Origin: Ferrimonas aestuarii
GTDB lineage: Bacteria > Pseudomonadota > Gammaproteobacteria > Enterobacterales > Shewanellaceae
Length of the DNA stretch: 64,000 nt
Assembly: GCF_005116665.1 (NCBI RefSeq)
Contig: NZ_SWCJ01000003.1
Location: 124,001-188,000, forward strand
Reading direction: 5' to 3'
A program made the position numbers and the translations under genes. Below are positions 56,298 to 64,000 of the stretch, in pieces. The notes under the pieces are model-generated. The model made no database searches. It worked only from the letters and a program-made list of their open reading frames with translations, and was not told the DNA's origin. How positions within the stretch are numbered: position 1 is the stretch's first letter; each line of letters begins with the position of its first letter.

Positions 56298-57920
56298 CTA
56301 AGAAACAGTCTCTTGAGTCAGAATTTGATACCCAGGTAGGGTCAAAAAGTCTGCCAGTTCCTCGGCGGTGGTCAGCTGTTCAAACAGCTTGGCCGCTTGG
56401 TCAAAGGCACCGCTATCAAAGCGAGCTTCACCCAGCTCCTGTTTCACCACTTCCAGTTCTTGCTCTAGCATGCCTCGGAACAGGTCGGCGGTAATCAGCT
56501 GACCGTTATCCAAAGACTTGCCATGTTTAATCCATTGCCAGATTGAGGCGCGAGAGATCTCCGCTGTAGCCGCATCTTCCATCAACCCGTAGATAGGCAC
56601 GCAGCCATTACCGGTGATCCAGGCTTCGATGTACTGCACTGCGATGCGGATGTTGGCGCGCATGCCCGCTTCCGTCGCTTGGCCTTCGCAAGGCTGCAGC
56701 AGCTCCTTGGCAGTAATCGGCGCGTCCACATCACGGCTGATGTGCAGCTGGTTATCCAGATCCGAGCCGATGAAGTCGTTAAATACGCCCATGGCGGTGT
56801 CGGCCAATCCAGGGTGTGCAACCCAGGTGCCATCGTGGCCATTACGAGCTTCCAGCTCCTTATCCAGCACCACTTTGTCCAAAATCGCCTGCTGCTGAGC
56901 TGGGTCTTTCGACGGAATCAGCGCCGCCATGCCACCCATTGCCAACGCGCCGCGGCGGTGACAGGTCTTGATCAACAGTCGCGAGTAGGCCGACAGGAAC
57001 GGCTTGTCCATGGTCACCTGCTGACGGTCAGGCAGAACCCGATCCGGATGATTTCGCAGGGTCTTGATGTAGCTAAAGATGTAATCCCAGCGGCCACAGT
57101 TCAGCGCCACAATGTTGTTGCGCAGTTCATAGAGGATCTCATCCATCTCGAACACCGCTGGCAGCGTTTCAATCAGGCAGGTCACCTTGATGGTGCCTGG
57201 CTGCAGGCAGAACTTCTCTTCAGTGTAAGCAAACACCTGAGCCCACCAGCGCGCTTCTAAGTGGCTCTGCAACTTAGGAATGTAAAAATAGGGACCGGTG
57301 CCTTTTTTCAGAAGGGCGCGATAGTTGTGGTAGAAGTACAGGGCGAAATCCACCAGAGCACCGGGCAGCGGCTGACCATCAAACAGGATATGATTTTCCT
57401 TCAGGTGCAGGCCTCGAACGCGAGCAATCAACACCGCAGGGTCATCATCAAGTTGATAGTGTTTACCATTGGCAGGGTTGGTGTATTCAATGGTGCCAGC
57501 AACCGCATCACGCAGGTTAATCTGTCCCTGAACCACTTTGTCCCAGCTTGGTGCCAGTGAATCTTCAAAATCCGCCATGAACACTTTTACGCGAGCATTA
57601 AGGGCATTGATGATCATCTTGCGGTCAACGGGACCGGTGATCTCAACGCGGCGGTCGCGCAGGTCTTCTGGAATGCCTAAGATCTTCCAATCGCCATCGC
57701 GGATGTCTTTAGTCTCAGGTAGGAAATCAGGAAGTTGCCCCGCATCCACCATGGCTTGGCGAGCTTCGCGGCCGGCCAGCAGTTGAGGAACCCCTGGTGC
57801 AAAACGGCTTGCCAGCTCAGCCACAAAGGCCAGCGCTTCTGGTGACAGAATCTGCTGGTATTCGGACTGCATTGGGCCGACAACGTCGATCCCTTTAACT
57901 AACTCGGTGGCTTGGCTCAT
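56298..57920 (-). CDS. aceB: Malate synthase A
   Basis: Condenses glyoxylate with acetyl-CoA to malate, the second glyoxylate-shunt step. I use the ATG at 57920 (MSQATELVKGIDVVGPMQSE), which has GGAGGT seven bases upstream, giving 540 aa; the frame extends nine codons further. Class A motifs: RRVEITGPVDRKMIINALNA, VFMADFEDSLAPSWDKVVQG and YGLMEDAATAEISRASIWQW, the last holding the catalytic Asp region. First gene of the aceBA operon, preceded by a long AT-rich region with repeated sites. Confidence 0.96.
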   Translation of the reverse strand: MSQATELVKGIDVVGPMQSEYQQILSPEALAFVAELASRFAPGVPQLLAGREARQAMVDAGQLPDFLPETKDIRDGDWKILGIPEDLRDRRVEITGPVDRKMIINALNARVKVFMADFEDSLAPSWDKVVQGQINLRDAVAGTIEYTNPANGKHYQLDDDPAVLIARVRGLHLKENHILFDGQPLPGALVDFALYFYHNYRALLKKGTGPYFYIPKLQSHLEARWWAQVFAYTEEKFCLQPGTIKVTCLIETLPAVFEMDEILYELRNNIVALNCGRWDYIFSYIKTLRNHPDRVLPDRQQVTMDKPFLSAYSRLLIKTCHRRGALAMGGMAALIPSKDPAQQQAILDKVVLDKELEARNGHDGTWVAHPGLADTAMGVFNDFIGSDLDNQLHISRDVDAPITAKELLQPCEGQATEAGMRANIRIAVQYIEAWITGNGCVPIYGLMEDAATAEISRASIWQWIKHGKSLDNGQLITADLFRGMLEQELEVVKQELGEARFDSGAFDQAAKLFEQLTTAEELADFLTLPGYQILTQETVS

Positions 57921-58588
57921 TTGAGGCACCTCCAGTGCAACTTTCATTTGTAACTATCAAACTACTCCATGGCGGTCATGAATCTGCTGAAAATGACGTC
58001 GCCTTATGCTTAATAAACCTGCACCTGATCACAGAAAAGATCAACACTGAAATTACAGTGTTTTTACAAAAATAAACCAAACCACTGAATAATAAGAAAA
58101 TTTAGTTAGAGCCAACACTTTAAACAACAGTTTTAATCAAATGATTCAATTTTATGTTTAAAAACCATACTGAAAACCCACCATTTGTAATTAAATTACT
58201 ACATTTGCAGTTGGCGATGGCTGTTTTGACAGGATTAGTGATAAATATTCACAAATAAATAAGGAATCAATGATTCACCAAGAAATAAGAAAACAAAGGG
58301 TTTATTAACTTATCTTTTTGATTAGAAGGATTTTTATCTGCTGACAACAGAAAAGTTACCACCACAGTCTGAAAATGGGGTCTAGGGTTACCGCGCAAAT
58401 TTTCATCAAAAATTCTGAACCCCCTTGTCGAAAGTTAACGGTCAATTTGATCAAGCGCACATCCGCCAGACAGCAGAACGCCTCCAATTTGGAGGCGTTA
58501 TTCATTGAATTGGCATGACCAATTTCATATCACTAGCACCAACCAGACAGGCAGGGTTACTGGCATATTTAAGTGAAAATAGTAAAAC
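57921..58588. promoter_or_regulatory. Upstream region of aceBA with related AT-rich motifs
   Basis: No gene is supported in these 668 bp. Two related motifs are visible: ATTTGTAACTATCAAACTAC at 57946-57965 and ATTTGTAATTAAATTACTAC at 58183-58202; the second contains the palindrome GTAATT-A-AATTAC. An inverted repeat AACACTG/CAGTGTT (58043-58049 and 58056-58062) is followed by T residues. These may be binding sites for a regulator of the glyoxylate shunt. Confidence 0.4.
58477..58499 (-). terminator. Hairpin downstream of the CaCA exchanger gene
   Basis: AACGCCTCC (58477-58485) pairs with GGAGGCGTT (58491-58499), extended by one A-T pair. It lies 90 bp past the exchanger stop. The minus-strand T-run is short, so it is a probable but not ideal terminator. 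Confidence 0.5.
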
Positions 58589-59566
58589 TCAGTTCAACGC
58601 AGCCATCGCTAACAAGCTCATGTAACCACTGAACCCAACCAGCAGCATCGCTCCAGATAACCGCATCATTCGTACCGGACCTTGCGGCTCTTCAGTGCGC
58701 AATCGAGCGATCACAAAGAACAGCCCCAAGGTGAGCGTAATCGCCACAAGCATCGGCATATCCCGCTCTAACACCTCGTCAGGCAAAACGATGCCGTCGC
58801 CCAAAAGCCCCGGAAAGGCCATCACCCCAAGCAAGTTAAAGGTGTTCGAGCCAATAATGGTGGCCAGCGTCATGTCATACAGGCCTCGTCGAACGCCAGC
58901 GATGGCAGCAGCCAGCTCAGGCAAACTGGTACCAAAGGCAATGACCGTCAAGCCGATCACCAACTCGCTTACTCCAAAGGCTCGAGCTAGCTCGACACTG
59001 CCCCACACCATCACCTGAGAGCTGGCCAGCAACAGACCCAGCATCACTAGGGTTTCTGTAATGGCTCGCTTTTTCGAGATATCGAGAAACTCAATGTCTT
59101 GATCTTCGGCTTCGTTATGAGTTCTGGCCAGATAAACGCAGTAAAGAATCAAGCCAATAAGTAACGCTACGCCTTGGGGCAATGCCACTTCCCCTCCGGC
59201 AAGTAGGAGGTAGGTAAAGGCAACGACCAGCAATAAGATGGGATACTCACGCTTTAAAAAGCGGCGGCTCACCATAATCGGCGTGACTAAAGCGCAGATC
59301 CCCAACACCAAACCAGTATTGATGATGTTCGAGCCGATGGCGTTGCCCACTGACAGGCCATCGGCGCCATTTAAGGCTGCAATGGCGCTAACCAGCATCT
59401 CAGGTGCCGAAGTACCAAAGGCCACAATGGTCATGCCGATAAATACGATGGAAAGACCGAAGTAACGGGCCATGGTCGCCGCAGCCGCAATCAAACGGTC
59501 GGCACTGTAGGTCAGTACGATAAAACCGATAACAACGGCAAAAATAGGAAGTAAAAGAGGCGACAT
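58589..59566 (-). CDS. CaCA-family Na+/Ca2+ (or Mn2+) exchanger, YrbG-like
   Basis: Inner-membrane cation exchanger of 325 aa with about ten membrane segments. The two inverted alpha-repeats carry the hallmark acidic motifs: VAFGTSAPEMLVSAIAAL with GNAIGSNIINTGLVLG, and IAFGTSLPELAAAIAGV with ATIIGSNTFNLLGV. I use the ATG at 59566 (MSPLLLPIFAVVIG); a GTG four codons upstream is possible. The leader contains a yybP-ykoY-type riboswitch, which senses Mn2+ in studied cases. This exchanger may therefore export manganese, or calcium under manganese control, rather than being a plain Na+/Ca2+ exchanger (inference). Confidence 0.9.
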   Translation of the reverse strand: MSPLLLPIFAVVIGFIVLTYSADRLIAAAATMARYFGLSIVFIGMTIVAFGTSAPEMLVSAIAALNGADGLSVGNAIGSNIINTGLVLGICALVTPIMVSRRFLKREYPILLLVVAFTYLLLAGGEVALPQGVALLIGLILYCVYLARTHNEAEDQDIEFLDISKKRAITETLVMLGLLLASSQVMVWGSVELARAFGVSELVIGLTVIAFGTSLPELAAAIAGVRRGLYDMTLATIIGSNTFNLLGVMAFPGLLGDGIVLPDEVLERDMPMLVAITLTLGLFFVIARLRTEEPQGPVRMMRLSGAMLLVGFSGYMSLLAMAALN

Positions 59567-59580
59567 AAAACAGCTCACAT

Positions 59581-59747
59581 GAGGGCACCACGAATCCCAG
59601 CATCTGGCCCTCGGCAGAGTGCTGCGATTCGAGTCTCGCCAAGCTAAAGCCTTGCTTTAGCCGACAACGCCACAGCCAGAAATAGGCCGAGGATGTTGAC
59701 GTTGCCCTTTGCTTGTCGCCGCAAAGAGGCTACTCCCCCGAAATGAG
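59581..59747 (-). promoter_or_regulatory. yybP-ykoY family (Mn2+-sensing) riboswitch
   Basis: Read on the minus strand, the leader contains the conserved yybP-ykoY blocks in order: GGGGGAGTAGCC (59728-59739), GTCAACATCCTCGG (59687-59700) and GGCGAGACTCG (59630-59640), with paired arms between them. A TATAAT box lies just upstream (59754-59759). Downstream, GAGGGC/GCCCTC arms (59609-59614 and 59581-59586) form a hairpin close to the exchanger start and could be the expression platform. Recognition is from memory of the family; covariance scoring was not possible. Confidence 0.85.
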
Positions 59748-59817
59748 GCGGCGATTATAACCAGCGTCATTCACAAATTCCACCCAGTAGTGACTCATAC
59801 CTGTTTAACTCACAGCC

Positions 59818-59842
59818 AAAAAAGGGGGCCGCAGCCCCCTTT
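59818..59842 (-). terminator. Terminator of the second RND operon
   Basis: AAAGGGGGC-CGCA-GCCCCCTTT stem with a run of six T on the minus strand, 17 bp past the RND transporter stop. Confidence 0.9.
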
Positions 59843-59858
59843 CGGTATGATTAGCCCC

Positions 59859-62800
59859 TTATGCCGAGCCTTTGACCTTCTCGCGCATACTTTGCAGCAA
59901 GTAATAGAATACCGGCACCAGCAGGGTACCCACGATACCGGCCATCACCATGCCACCAAATACCGCGTAACCTAGGCTATTGCGGCTCTCGGCCCCAGCA
60001 CCAGTGGCCAGCACCAAGGGCAGCACTCCAAGAATAAAGGAGAAGGCGGTCATCAATACCGCACGGAATCGCAACTTAGCGGCGGTCACCGCAGAATCGA
60101 AGATGCCTACCCCACTCTCTCGTTGCTGCTTGGCAAACTCCACAATAAGAATGGCGTTTTTCGAAGCCAAACCGATAAGCAGAACCAGACCAATCTGGGT
60201 ATAGAGGTTCACCTCCGAACCCGCCAACCACACATTGAGGAAAGCGCCGAGTACTGCCACCGGCACCGCTAACATGACCGCCAGCGGAATGGTCCAGCTC
60301 TCATACTGAGCCACCAAAAACAGATAGGTGAACACCAGCGCGAGACTGAATATCAGTGGCGCAAGGTTGCCAGCTTTGATCTCCTGATAGGTTTGGCCAG
60401 TCCAGCTGAAACTGTAGCCCGCAGGCAGGTTACTGGCGGCTACCTGCTCCATCGCCGCCACGGCCTCTCCGGAGCTGTGCCCTGGAGCGGGGATGCCATT
60501 GATCACCACTGAGCCATAGAGGTTGTAGTTGTTGACCACTTCAGGTCCCAAAATCGGCTCGATTCGAGTCAAGGTCGACAACGGCACCATCTCTCCCTGT
60601 GCGGTGCGCACGTAGAAACGAGAGATATCCCGATCGGAATTTCGATACTGCTCCTCTGCTTGCAGCATCACCCGGAACACCTTTCCAAAGCGGTTAAAGT
60701 CGTTAACGTAGTTGCCCCCCAACTGAGTCTGTAACGTGGAGAACACCTCCGTTAATGGGATGCCCAAGGCCTTGGCCTGATTTCTATCCACATCGACGAA
60801 TAACTGAGGGGTATCGGCTCTAAAGTTACTGAACGCCATGGCGATCTCGGGCCTGGCATTGGCTTCAATGATCAGCCCTCGCATCACCTGAGCCAACTCA
60901 GCGGCGCTGCGCCCCTGAGTGTCCTGAAGCACAAACTCAAAGCCACCGACGTTGCCCACGCCAGGCAGAGGGGGCAACGCAAAGACCATCGCCTGCAGCA
61001 GCGGATTTTGAGCATAGAGCCCTTGTAGCTGCCTCATGATCGCTTTATCCGTCAGCTCCGGTGATTGACGCTCATCCCAATCGTCCAGCACCACCACCAA
61101 CAAGCCGCCATTGGAGGAGACCGACCCAGACAACACCGAGAAGCCAGACGCGTGGATGACGCTGTTGACCCCCGGCACCGCTAAAGTCTGGTCAACCATC
61201 TTGGCCATCGCCGCCTCGGTCCGATTCAGCGATGCCCCATTGGGCAACTGAATGTCCACTAAGAAGGACTTTTTATCTTCGGCGGGCACAAATCCAGTAG
61301 GCAAGGATCCCCCCAGCCAAGCGGTGGCCGCGATAGCGGCAACGAAAGCAAGCATCGCCAAGCTGCTGCGACGAATCAGCACCCCAACCCAGCCGCCGTA
61401 ACCCAAAGTTAGCTTGTCAAACCCTCGGTTAAACGCGCCAAAGAGCCCAGAGGTCTTAGGCACCGGAGCCTTTAGCACCGACGCACAAATAGCCGGGGAC
61501 AAAGTTAGGGCATTAACTGAGGAGATAAGCACGGCAACACAGATGGTTACCGAGAATTGAGCATACATCTGCCCAGTAATTCCCGGCATCACCGCCGTAG
61601 GTGCAAACACCGCCAACAGCACCAAGGTGGTGGCAACCACTGGACCGGTAACCTCCTCCATCGCTTTGATGGTGGCGGCCTTGGCGTCAAGCCCCTCCTC
61701 TTCCATGATGCGACTGACGTTCTCCACCACCACAATGGCGTCGTCCACCACAATGCCGATCGCCAGAATCAACGCGAACAGTGAGATGGTGTTGATGGTC
61801 ATCCCGCCCACCAACAGAAACACAAAGGTGCCCACAAGGGACACGGGAATGGCAATGGCGGGGACCAAGGTGGCACGAAAATCCTGCAAGAACAGATACA
61901 CCACGGCAATCACCAGCGCCACCGAGATGAACAGGGTGCTGATCACCTCACGGATGGAAACGGTAACAAACTCCGTGGTGTCATAGAGAATGGTGTACTC
62001 CATGTCCTGTGGGAAGTTTTGACTGAGCAGCGCCATCTGCTCCCGTACCGATTGGGCAACCTCTAACGCATTGGCGTCAGGGCTTTGATAGATGGCAATG
62101 ATGGCGCTGGGCGCGTTGTTTAGCTGGCCCTGAGCGTCGTAAGTTTGAGAACCCAACTCCACTCGAGCAATATCCGCAATCACCACCTTGGAGCCATCGG
62201 GGTTGGAACGCAGCACCACCTGTTCAAACTCCTCCACCTCAACCAATCTGCCTCGAGTTTGCAGGCTCAACTGAAACTGCTGATCGGGGGAGATGGGCGC
62301 CGAGCCGATGCGACCGGCGGGCACTTGGATGTTCTGCTCCTGCAATGCGGTTTGCACGTCGTTGGCCGTGATCGCCAAGGCGGCCATCTTATCTGGGTCC
62401 AACCAGATGCGCATGGCGTAATCCATGCCACCGATGATCTGCACCTCGGATACCCCGCCCTGACGGGCCAGCACATCCTTCACATTCAAGGTGGCGTAGT
62501 TAGTCAGAAACAGGGAGTCTAAGCTGCCCTCTGGCGCCACCAGGTTCACCAGCATCAGGAAGTTGGGGCTCTGCTTCTTTACCCGCACCCCTTGCTTGGT
62601 TACCGTCTCCGGCAATCGAGGCAGCGCTTGCTGTACTCGGTTCTGTACATTGACCTGAGCATCATCGGCGTTGGTGCCAACCTCAAAGGTCACCGTGAGT
62701 GAATAACTGCCGTCGTTGGCGGATTTTGAGGACATATAGATCATATCCTCCACACCGTTCACCTCGGCTTCAATCACCTGAGCAATGGTGTCTTTAACCA

Positions 62801-62969
62801 CCTCAGCACTGGCACCGGAGAAACTGGTGGTGACGTTGATCTGAGGCGGAGACACATCAGGGAACTCTGCCACCGGCAGCAACGGAATGGCGAGTAACCC
62901 CGACAAGGTCAGGATAATCGAGATAACAAAAGCAAACTTCGGTCTAAAGACGAAAAAGCGACTGATCAT
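59859..62969 (-). CDS. RND efflux transporter, HAE1 family (second system)
   Basis: A 1036-aa inner-membrane pump. The N-terminus [20 protein letters not shown] and [20 protein letters not shown] fit HAE1. The proton-relay aspartates are in [20 protein letters not shown] and the TM10 lysine is in [20 protein letters not shown]. It is clearly different from the AcrB-like pump at 42670 in its loops and C-terminus ([10 protein letters not shown]). The ATG at 62969 has AGGGGG upstream and lies 8 bp after the adaptor gene stop. Substrate unknown; the outer-membrane channel is not encoded here. Confidence 0.95.
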   Translation of the reverse strand: MISRFFVFRPKFAFVISIILTLSGLLAIPLLPVAEFPDVSPPQINVTTSFSGASAEVVKDTIAQVIEAEVNGVEDMIYMSSKSANDGSYSLTVTFEVGTNADDAQVNVQNRVQQALPRLPETVTKQGVRVKKQSPNFLMLVNLVAPEGSLDSLFLTNYATLNVKDVLARQGGVSEVQIIGGMDYAMRIWLDPDKMAALAITANDVQTALQEQNIQVPAGRIGSAPISPDQQFQLSLQTRGRLVEVEEFEQVVLRSNPDGSKVVIADIARVELGSQTYDAQGQLNNAPSAIIAIYQSPDANALEVAQSVREQMALLSQNFPQDMEYTILYDTTEFVTVSIREVISTLFISVALVIAVVYLFLQDFRATLVPAIAIPVSLVGTFVFLLVGGMTINTISLFALILAIGIVVDDAIVVVENVSRIMEEEGLDAKAATIKAMEEVTGPVVATTLVLLAVFAPTAVMPGITGQMYAQFSVTICVAVLISSVNALTLSPAICASVLKAPVPKTSGLFGAFNRGFDKLTLGYGGWVGVLIRRSSLAMLAFVAAIAATAWLGGSLPTGFVPAEDKKSFLVDIQLPNGASLNRTEAAMAKMVDQTLAVPGVNSVIHASGFSVLSGSVSSNGGLLVVVLDDWDERQSPELTDKAIMRQLQGLYAQNPLLQAMVFALPPLPGVGNVGGFEFVLQDTQGRSAAELAQVMRGLIIEANARPEIAMAFSNFRADTPQLFVDVDRNQAKALGIPLTEVFSTLQTQLGGNYVNDFNRFGKVFRVMLQAEEQYRNSDRDISRFYVRTAQGEMVPLSTLTRIEPILGPEVVNNYNLYGSVVINGIPAPGHSSGEAVAAMEQVAASNLPAGYSFSWTGQTYQEIKAGNLAPLIFSLALVFTYLFLVAQYESWTIPLAVMLAVPVAVLGAFLNVWLAGSEVNLYTQIGLVLLIGLASKNAILIVEFAKQQRESGVGIFDSAVTAAKLRFRAVLMTAFSFILGVLPLVLATGAGAESRNSLGYAVFGGMVMAGIVGTLLVPVFYYLLQSMREKVKGSA

Positions 62970-62977
62970 AATGCCCC

Positions 62978-64000
62978 CTAACCTTGGTTAAAGGGAGTGG
63001 CGCTGCGTTCGGTTGTTTGCACCTCCACTCCAGGGCGGATCTTCTGTAACCCTTCCACCACCACTTTCTCACCATCGTTAAGGCCGCTACGAACCTCCCA
63101 ATCGATGCCAAACTGTTGGCCCAGAACCACCAAGCGTTTCTCAACCTTGTTGTCGACACCCACGATGAACACATAGCGACCCTGCTGATCCTGCTGCACC
63201 GATGCCTGAGGCACCAGCAGGGCCATCTCAGTTTCAGGCGCTTTCACCACGACGGTGACGTAGGTGCCGGGAAGCACAAAGCCGTCAGGGTTAGGGAAGG
63301 TCGCTCGCAGATCCACGGTACTGGTGGCGGCGTCCACACGGTTGGCGATGTAATCCACCTTGCCCTGATGGCCGTACTCATCGCCATTGGGCAGCCTTAA
63401 ATTCAGAATCAGGTCTTCCAGGCGAGGCAGCGCGTTTGGATTCTCCTGAACCACTCGGTACGCATTGGACATCTCTCGTGCCGACACCTGAAACACAACG
63501 CGTATGGGATCCACCTGAACCAAGGTTGCTAGATCCTGCTGCAGATTAATCAGATCCCCTTGAGAGATCAGCGCGGTAGAAATTTTGCCGGCAATGGGCG
63601 CGGTAACCTTGGTATAGGAGAGCTTGAGCTCCGCGGCGTCCAGCGCCGATTGTGCCTGAACCATCTGCGCTTCGGTTTGCAGTTTATTGGCGGTGAGTGC
63701 ATCCATATCGGTGGCGGAGATCATGCCATCGGGGAACAGCTGCTTGCCTCGGCGCCAGTTCAAAATGGCCACGTCGCGAGCGGCTACTGCACGCTCCAGC
63801 TCAGCCGCCACCTGAGCACGCTCGGCGCGATAAGGAGCGGGATCAATTTCAAACAGCAGCGCGCCCTGCTCCACATCATCTCCTTCGATGAAGTGGCGCT
63901 TTAACATGGGGCCGGATACCTGAGCCTGAATACTGACATCTTCACTGGCCTGAGTGCGGCCAACGTACTCCATGCTGTAGGTCACCGGCTTAAGCGCAAC
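62978..64000 (-). CDS. RND periplasmic adaptor (membrane-fusion) protein, N-terminus outside the window
   Basis: Open from 62978 to the right edge: 340 residues plus stop, with no start needed inside the window. The sequence continues past the internal GTG at 63985 as [16 protein letters not shown], normal for the beta-barrel start of an adaptor. Visible parts: first lipoyl half ([20 protein letters not shown]), a coiled-coil hairpin, second lipoyl half ([20 protein letters not shown]), beta-barrel and membrane-proximal domain ([20 protein letters not shown]). The signal peptide or lipobox should lie a few dozen residues beyond the window. It is followed after 8 bp by the RND pump. Confidence 0.93.
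   Translation of the reverse strand, partial: VALKPVTYSMEYVGRTQASEDVSIQAQVSGPMLKRHFIEGDDVEQGALLFEIDPAPYRAERAQVAAELERAVAARDVAILNWRRGKQLFPDGMISATDMDALTANKLQTEAQMVQAQSALDAAELKLSYTKVTAPIAGKISTALISQGDLINLQQDLATLVQVDPIRVVFQVSAREMSNAYRVVQENPNALPRLEDLILNLRLPNGDEYGHQGKVDYIANRVDAATSTVDLRATFPNPDGFVLPGTYVTVVVKAPETEMALLVPQASVQQDQQGRYVFIVGVDNKVEKRLVVLGQQFGIDWEVRSGLNDGEKVVVEGLQKIRPGVEVQTTERSATPFNQG

Overview
The window looks like a chromosomal segment of a marine-type gammaproteobacterium of the Alteromonadales (Shewanella/Ferrimonas-like). The basis is the conserved acpH / queA-tgt-yajC-secD-secF neighbourhood, KefB/C-type and HAE1-RND proteins of gammaproteobacterial type, aceBA, and a C-terminal GlyGly-CTERM-like sorting tail on a giant surface protein. 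The genus assignment is inference.

Layout. 1-10.8 kb: three tandem paralogous LRR-BRCT proteins on the minus strand (the third runs off the left edge), divergent from a two-gene plus-strand unit encoding a DUF2201-like metallopeptidase/VWA protein and a MoxR-type AAA+ ATPase. I read this as one uncharacterised system. 10.8-18.2 kb: housekeeping secF-secD-yajC-tgt-queA, then a small Spy/CpxP-like periplasmic protein, acpH and an Asp/Asn beta-hydroxylase-like enzyme. 18.4-29.8 kb: an accessory surface cluster with a TPR protein fused to a PRMT7/9-like arginine methyltransferase, a DUF6916-like protein, two phage-tail-collar proteins, a 2409-residue DUF4347/Calx-beta/cadherin-like protein with a sorting tail, and a small outer-membrane beta-barrel.

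29.8-39.4 kb: a RidA protein, an alkaline-phosphatase-superfamily enzyme fused to hemopexin repeats, and a plus-strand phosphonate operon (TonB receptor, DUF5690 MFS, TIGR03364 FAD oxidoreductase, phnX, GntR/UTRA regulator). GntR/UTRA-type operator palindromes lie in the divergent promoter region. No phnW is present, so the FAD enzyme probably makes phosphonoacetaldehyde. 39.4-41.2 kb: an Lrp regulator divergent from yjeH. 41.25-42.64 kb: a small AT-rich insert bounded by two copies of the same 24-bp terminator sequence. It encodes two secreted cysteine-rich micropeptides (45 and 56 aa) and a membrane-anchored protein of unknown function.

42.6-64 kb: an AcrAB-like RND pump, a Kef K+/H+ antiporter with its quinone-reductase-like ancillary subunit, a DHA1 MFS pump with a divergent LysR regulator, a two-component system, the glyoxylate-shunt operon aceBA, a CaCA cation exchanger preceded by a yybP-ykoY-type (Mn2+) riboswitch, and a second RND pump whose membrane-fusion gene runs off the right edge.

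The strongest candidates for undescribed biology are (1) the LRR-BRCT/MoxR/VWA cluster, (2) the TPR-PRMT/tail-collar/giant adhesin cluster and (3) the terminator-flanked cysteine-rich micropeptide island.
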